Assembly (NCBI GenBank): GCA_029747015.1 | Contig: JAKOGI010002789.1 | Location: 21,907-85,906, forward strand | Direction of reading: 5' to 3' | Origin: Carnegiea gigantea | Taxonomy: Eukaryota > Streptophyta > Magnoliopsida > Caryophyllales > Cactaceae | DNA length: 64,000 nucleotides | In this document: piece after piece, positions 58,527-64,000 of the stretch | How the letters are laid out: every line of letters begins with the position of its first letter | How positions within the stretch are numbered: position 1 is the stretch's first letter | Program-made: the position numbers and the translations under genes | The notes under the pieces: model-generated | Database searches by the model: none | Told to the model about the DNA's origin: nothing | What the model saw: only the letters and a program-made list of their open reading frames with translations

Positions 58527-59834
58527 TTATACAAGCAAGGACTCGACCTTACCTTTTAAGTCAAGGGATTCTTTTTCCAGCTCAGTCAATTTAGTGGAAC
58601 AAGTCTCTTCTTTCATGAGTAGAGTTTCTTTAAGCACATTGATGTTTTCATGCAAGGCAAGAGTTTCTTTGTCAACTTCAAGTTTTTCTAATTTAAGGGT
58701 TTCATTTTCAAGTTCTAGATCTCGAACATCCCTTTTTAATTCAGCACATATATCCATTATAGTGTACACTAATTCCTCAAGAGTTGATTTATTTAGACCC
58801 CGTACCTTGTTCTTGAGTTGAGTCAGATTGTCTGTTGATCCATCATCTGAATCAGTGTCACTTCTTGCCATGAGTGCTACATCAGCTTCCCCAGCTTTAG
58901 ACCCTTCCTCATCCTCGCTTGAGTCTCTCCAGGCCGCGAGCATAGCTTTTGAGAACCTTTTCGCTGAGCTGCTTACACCCTGTTTCCTCCCCTTTTTTCT
59001 AGGGTGTTTGGGTTCTTGTTCTTCGTTGTGCAGTGGGCAGTTTCTCACAATGTGGTCCAGTTTGCCACGCTTGAAACACCTGGAGAACTGTTTCCGAGAG
59101 GTGTTCCTGGCCTTGCTGAAGTCCTTCCTTTTGCTATTTTCTTTGACTTTCTTGAAGAACTTCTTGAACTTTTGAGTGATCATGGCAATCTCCTCCTCAT
59201 CAGAATCAGAATCATCTTCTAAGGCCTTTAGTGCAAGACCTCGATCTCTCTTTGTCTCATCTTTCTGTTGAGAATTTTTCCTAAGTTCATACGTTTGGAG
59301 GTTGCCAATCAGCTCATCTAGGGTGATCTTGTTCATGTCCTTAGCTTCTTGGATGGCCGTGACTTTCGCTTCCCAAGAATGAGGAAAAATTCTTAGGATT
59401 TTCCTCACCAATTCTTCGGTGGTGAAGGATTTCCCCAGGGATTTCAACTCATTCGTTATGTGAGTGAAGCGAGTGTACATGTCCATCACGCTTTCACGAT
59501 CACCCATCTCAAACAGCTCATATTTTCTCACAAGCAATTCAATCCGGGATTGCTTTACCTGATTGGTCCCTTCGTGAGCTATTTGCAAAGCATCCCAGAT
59601 CTCCTTGGCCGACTCACATTCAGATATGCGAGTATATTCATCAGGACCTAGGCCGAAATATAGAAGTTTCTTGGCTTTGGCATTCTTCTCCATCATTTTG
59701 TAATCTTCAGTATTGAATTCTTTAGGCTCCTTGGGGATTGACTTTCCATCTTTAGTTATTTTCTTTGGGATGAGTGGTCCATTCTTGATGAGCATCCACA
59801 ACTCATAGTCCTCAGCTTGGATGTAGTTTTCCAT
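58527..59834 (-). pseudogene. Sirevirus-type Gag, N-terminal 435 residues
   Basis: The Gag starts about 150 bases inside the primer site. The N-terminal part (MENYIQAEDYELWMLI, then KNAKAKKLLYFGL and CESAKEIWDALQIAHEG) is the Copia gag domain (UBN2 type, about residues 1-200). A first zinc knuckle at about 255 is damaged: CFKRGKLDHIVRNC has Arg where the second Cys belongs. The C-terminal third (about 330-435) is a Glu/Leu/Lys-rich coiled coil. A TAA at 58527-58529 separates it from the second zinc knuckle in the same frame. Confidence 0.85.
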
Positions 59835-59964
59835 CCTATTCTTCTACCAACCATAGTGTTGGCCATTGAAGTATGGTGGTCGAGTTATAGATTGACCTTC
59901 AAGCATGCCTTGTGGGGTACTCATCTTCAAGGATCTCTCAAGGTGTTAGCCTTTCAAAGGAGAA

Positions 59965-59979
59965 CCTGCTCTGATACCA
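59965..59979 (-). other. Primer binding site of the Sirevirus-type element
   Basis: The minus strand reads TGGTATCAGAGCAGG, complementary to initiator tRNA-Met, two bases (AG) after the 5' LTR. Confidence 0.9.
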
Positions 59980-59981
59980 CT

Positions 59982-61403
59982 TATTGATTTAGAGAGTACA
60001 CAACCACAAGAGGGGGGTGAATTGTGGTGTTCGATTTTCGCAATATGCTGGCAAACAGTCTTGAGACCCTGTTCGCACAGACTGTTTCTGAGTTGTGCAG
60101 AAGCGAAAATTCAACAAAATTAAGTGCGGAAATAATGGACACAGGATTTTTTACGTGGAAACACCTCTAGCCCAACTGAGGTGAAAAAACCACGACCTAC
60201 CTCCTGTAGGATTTACACACTTCACTAAACGGGCTAAACACGTTACAATAGTAACACACCTTGTTACAACTTGTAACACACGTAACCGTCTTCCCTAAGA
60301 CAAGTTACCCCACGTCCAAAATCCCCTTGATTTGGACACACACTCAACTCACTTTTGTGAAAGAAGAGTATAAAGAAAAACACCCTATTACAATGCTTCT
60401 CAACTAAGCTAATATAGGGTACAATGAAATCCTAGTATGCCAACTTTGGAAGCTCAAACAACTCACTCACTAGACACGGTTTTCTTTTCAAACTTTTAAG
60501 CTCATGAACACTAAATTTTTCTTTTTGAAAACCGATGCTTCTAGCGTTCTAAGAAGTAACTTTATATAGTGCTTGGAAAAACAATTCCTCAAATTTTTGG
60601 AGACGAAAATCCCTAAAGAATATAGAATTCTTTAGCTACAAGGGATGAGGAAACATGAGCTGGAAACACTTCCTAAACCGCGTGCATAAGGCGGTGATTC
60701 TCAGCAACTAGCCCATGTTTTTCTCAACAACCTTATCCACTTGCCAAAAATTGGATATTCTTTTTATTCAAAAAGATTTTGCAAATCCCCTTAGATTTTA
60801 ATAACCGTTTTTTAGGATAAGGGGTAAGATACTCTATAAAAAATCTTTCTTGCAAATCTTTGAAGAAGCTGCTCAAAATCCAAAAGATAAAAATCGCGCA
60901 AAACAGTTTTTCGCAGCTTATTCTGGAAACACCCTGATCACCCTGTTTCCAGGATTGTTCTGAAGGGTGATCTGAAATATTTACCAAAAGAAAACAAAAT
61001 CGTTTCAAGTAAGTGGTAAGTTTAGAGTTTCTGATTGGCGTATTAACAAGAGTCTAAAAATATAAAACCAAATTAAATCAAGACATCTTGTTGCAACCAC
61101 TAGTCATCTTGTAGAGAGACGAATCTGCTGCAAACACTTCATAGAACCTGTTCCTCACGGCTGCACTTATATCCTATGCTTGAAACACTTCACAGGACAT
61201 GTTTCAAACACCTTACAGAGCCTGTTCCTCATGGTTGTTCTTACATCGCTGACTTGAGTACCTGTTCTTAATAAACCATTAGTCAAGCAGTTTTAATATA
61301 TTGAAAAACAGCAGTAAGGCCCTGTTGGTAAAGCCTGTTTGGAACAACAACAACTACTACAACGCTTGGATTTGTTATCATCAAAACCTTATACATTCTA
61401 ACA
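59982..61403 (-). repeat. 5' LTR of the Sirevirus-type element
   Basis: This 1422-bp LTR is nearly the same as 50543-51968, with scattered substitutions (mostly transitions in the sample read) and single-base indels. It is non-coding; the minus ORF at 60733-61008 is not supported. Confidence 0.9.
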
Positions 61404-62040
61404 CCCTCTCTCCCTCTCTTCACCAGTCCACGGCCGTGGCTGGCTGCGCACCGCGACACCGGCGCCCCCTCCTTCTCCCATCATCGCTCAGCCCCTCTCT
61501 CTTTCTCCCCCCCGTGTGGTGTCGGGCTGGGGCTTTGAGAGCCCCCCCTGCTCGCGGTTTTCCCCCGTGCAAGAAAGGGGGCTTAGCCCCTTTTCGATTT
61601 CTTTTTCTAATTTTTTTTTTTTTGTGTTTAATGACTCAATCGACTAAAATCGCTAGTCCAAACTCGATCTCTTATTCTAAACCCAATCGTTAATACGACC
61701 TTCCATCGACTATTCATTCCCAAATATATATATAGGTTCGATTTATTAAACATCGAACGACTTCTAGGCTTGACAACCTAATCGTTTTCAGGAAACAACT
61801 AAATAAATCGAATAACGACTAAATTAAACTATTAATATAATTTAAAGGCATAAATAACACGAATTGACTTTAAAATCAATAATAGGAATAATAACCCCTT
61901 TTTTTAAATAATATTATTAGCTCGCATAAGCACATCGATAACAATTTAACTCATACGGTTACTAAAAATACGATTTTATAATGTAAAAAGTGAGACAGGT
62001 AACTTAACGTAAAAATAATGAAGGCGGGTCTTACACCAAG

Positions 62041-63448
62041 CAACCTATATGAGCCCTTTGACATTAAGCTGGAAATTATGAATCCATTTCCAGCTTAGGA
62101 AAACATTTGCTGCAATTCTTTCGACATTAGTCTCCTTTACCTTTGTTTCCAAAAGACTAACCATACCTATGTTGAAACAGTGTAGGAAGGGTTTTACCTC
62201 TTCCTATTTATTAGGCCAGTTTAGGCCTCTCACATTCCATGAAGATATGTTATCCATGCGGTCCGAGAATCTAGACCAATTGATGTTGAGCCAGCTCTTT
62301 GGAAACCCCATCCAAGATATGAAAAAGGTTGGTATGCTGCGTTAATTTTGTGTGCTGTATATGCACCTACCTAGCACTAGTTCTGTGGCTCATTGGTAAA
62401 AATCCTTTAGCATCTGGTGCAGGAGGTGCAGGAGGGCTGGGTTCTTGACTTGGCTCAGTTGGTGCAGGTGCTTGGATTTACCGCCATTCCTTTATGATCA
62501 CCCCTTTCTTTTTACAGGTGGGCTCCTCATGGCCGAACATGCCACAGTGTGTACATTTGAGGGGAAGCCATTCGTATACAACTTGCTATCGGATCGGGAC
62601 ATCATGTTCATCGAAGAATTCAATATGCTCTGATGAAGGGCCTACAACAGGGAACTCAATAAGAACTCGAGCATAATGAATCAGTGATTTTTCCTTGGTG
62701 TAGCGATCAGTCTTCAAGGGGATGCCGAGAACACTACAGAGTTTGCTCAAACTTTCAAGGCCCTAGAATTTCAAATCAAGGTCTGGAAGTCTCACCCACA
62801 GTGGAAGAGTTTGGATGGTTTCAGTATGAAGTCCATCTTAGGGTTCCAACTCTTAACTAGGAAAGGCTTATTATCAAAGTAGAATAATCCCTTTTTCACC
62901 GCCTGTAGTTTGTCCTAGGGGTTGCCAAACCGAACTAAGAAGACACCCTTCTTCACATATATGATCTTGTCAATGTCCAAAGTTGCCCAAATTCGCTTAA
63001 TAAACCCTTTAATCACTTCAAATGGGGGATTTCCTCCAAGAACAGATTAGAGGACCGTATTTTGCCAGTAAGTAATTTCATCGAACACATCTTGTGCATC
63101 CAGTTTGGCACATTTTACTCCATTGATAACAGATACAGGTATATGTTTGAGTTGCGTACCGTCTTCTGGGTCGACCAAAGATGCATAGGAGCTCCGAGTA
63201 GGAGCCGGATTTGGTGCTGGATCCACGAGTGTCGCCATTGGAATTAGAGTCGTGCTTGCTACTATAGGTGACACAGAAATGGCCATTGCAGCTATAACTT
63301 GGGTCAGCACTGGTGAAGAGGCCGTCGAAACGACTGCCGGCGTTGAATCAGTGTTCACATCCTCGGACTGTACAGTCACATGTCGGGGCCTCCCCCTTTT
63401 TCCCCCCGGCCAAGGCGCCCTCGCAGGTACCGAGAGGAAGAAGGAAGA

Positions 63449-63450
<2 letters not shown>
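62041..63450 (-). pseudogene. 5' piece of the minus-strand LINE: ORF1 and start of ORF2
   Basis: ORF1 is read on the minus strand from about 63440. The N-terminus has RGRPRHVTVQSED and a long Ser/Thr/Val/Pro stretch, then KCAKLDAQDVFDEITYWQNT. The DUF4283 domain follows (NPPFEVIKGFIKRIW, KGVFLVRFGNP, LSKLCSVLGIPLKTDRYTKE) with stops and a shift near 62825. An intact zinc knuckle, CTHCGMFGHEEPTC, lies at 62514-62555. ORF2 begins at 62257 with SSWNVRGLNWPNK and a stop, then FLHCFNIGMVSLLETKVKE, and continues at 40152 beyond the LARD-like locus. ORF1 binds RNA and ORF2 copies it; this copy is inactive. Confidence 0.85.
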
Positions 63451-63528
<78 letters not shown>

Positions 63529-63581
63529 TAGATAGATAGATAGATAGATAACACATATATGTATGCATATAAGCATAAATA

Positions 63582-63625
<44 letters not shown>

Positions 63626-63672
63626 CACATATATATATATATATATATACTATATAGTACATATATATATAT

Positions 63673-63742
<70 letters not shown>

Positions 63743-63762
63743 CATACATGTACGCATATATA

Positions 63763-63819
<57 letters not shown>

Positions 63820-63918
63820 ATATTATAATATATATATATGTACATATATATATTTCTATGTGTGTGCGCGTGTGTGATTATATATATGTATGTGAGTATG
63901 TACGCATGTGCACGTATG

Positions 63919-63950
<32 letters not shown>

Positions 63951-64000
63951 TATATATATGTGTGTGTGTATATGCTAGTATATCTGTATATATACACATA
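63451..64000. repeat. Long (TA)n microsatellite tract
   Basis: Several TA runs are broken by short interruptions (tagatagatagata near 63530, gtgtgtgtat, tatgtatgcatacatg). All ORFs here read as Tyr-Ile repeats and are not genes. The tract begins exactly where the LINE ORF1 sequence ends. Confidence 0.95.

Larger units (their letters stand above)
50538..61408 (-). mobile_element. Sirevirus-type Ty1-copia element with TSD ccctc
   Basis: The element (50543-61403, 10861 bp) is on the minus strand, flanked by ccctc (50538-50542 and 61404-61408). Order on the minus strand is 5' LTR, initiator-Met primer site, gag, protease, integrase, RT, RNase H, two extra ORF pieces, PPT and 3' LTR. Integrase before RT makes it Copia; extra ORFs downstream of pol, repeated PPT-like purine tracts and the TGGTATCAGAGCAGG primer site fit the Sirevirus genus. 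The first ~275 bases of the LTRs differ at about eleven positions. Several stops and one frameshift disable gag-pol. Confidence 0.9.
47019..62035 (-). repeat. 5' LTR of the LARD-like element, split by the Copia insertion
   Basis: The LTR parts are 47019-50542 and 61409-62035 (plus the duplicated ccctc), together about 4.15 kb. They align with 40153-44316 throughout: the Copia element lies at the position equal to about 43682 in the other LTR. The 69-bp tandem repeats recur at about 49540-50010. Apparent ORFs at 50288-50516 and 61301-61693 are not conserved or span the insertion junction. Confidence 0.9.
40148..62040 (-). mobile_element. LARD-like non-autonomous LTR element with nested Copia element, TSD ccaag
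   Basis: The element (40153-62035) is flanked by the exact 5-bp duplication ccaag (40148-40152 and 62036-62040). Without the Copia insertion it is about 11 kb: LTR 4164 bp, internal 2702 bp, LTR about 4151 bp. It lies on the minus strand. The internal region has no retrotransposon protein motif. LTR blocks match those of the Tekay element, including the segment at 42170-42240 and that at 41640-41820. A sample of about 190 bases at the LTR starts differs at roughly one base in ten, so it is much older than the Tekay and Copia insertions. Confidence 0.9.

Noticed and set aside
63047..63947. Long Tyr-Ile repeat ORFs at the right end
   Set aside because: They are translations of the TA microsatellite. 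Only the part of the minus ORF left of 63450 has LINE ORF1 similarity.
1..64000. CRISPR arrays, bacterial operons, rRNA or tRNA genes
   Set aside because: The only regular repeats are 69-bp LTR minisatellites without spacers, and microsatellites. tRNA-like matches are short primer binding sites. The content is plant nuclear retroelement DNA.

Overview
The window is a nest of transposable elements from a flowering-plant nuclear genome. I found no host gene that looks intact. The plant origin is read from the element types: a Ty3/gypsy chromovirus of the Tekay/Del type, a Copia element of the Sirevirus type with extra ORFs downstream of pol, plant L1-type LINEs with a DUF4283-like ORF1 and a zf-RVT ORF2 tail, a CACTA transposon, and large non-autonomous LTR elements resembling LARDs. 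These families suggest an angiosperm, probably a eudicot; I cannot name the species.

Layout. Positions 1-19963 hold a minus-strand tandem of a coding-poor LTR element: LTR (cut by the window start), internal, LTR, internal, LTR. The third LTR is split by a 4.18-kb CACTA element (12238-16415) that carries a spliced-gene fragment of a GH3 beta-xylosidase. The array lies in a plus-strand LINE whose remaining part is 19964-24428. That LINE meets a second, minus-strand LINE tail to tail at a short (AT)n tract (24429-24451). The second LINE is the host of most of the window. It is cut into three pieces: 24452-25829 (3' end), 38302-40152 (middle) and 62041-63450 (5' end). The first cut holds a 12.5-kb Tekay-type gypsy element (25830-38296, TSD cagat). 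The second holds a 21.9-kb locus (40153-62035, TSD ccaag), a LARD-like element whose 5' LTR contains a 10.9-kb Sirevirus-type Copia element (50543-61403, TSD ccctc). The window ends in a long (TA)n tract.

How the parts relate. The LTRs of the Tekay element and of the LARD-like elements share long blocks, the same initiator-Met primer site and the same pol-terminal/PPT sequence. They also share a predicted leader layout (TATA box, short exon, GT donor, intron of 2-2.6 kb, pyrimidine-rich AG acceptor). The simplest reading is that the LARD-like elements use Tekay-type proteins in trans. LTR divergence sampled by eye over about 190-275 bases suggests this order: LARD-like (about 10%) older than Copia (about 4%), older than Tekay (under 2%). 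The LINE copies are older still, with many stops and frameshifts.

The most notable points are the uncharacterised 237-aa ORF between primer site and gag in the Tekay element, the conserved predicted leader intron, the three-LTR tandem, the gene fragment captured by the CACTA element, and the two downstream ORFs of the Copia element, which lack any envelope-like membrane segment.
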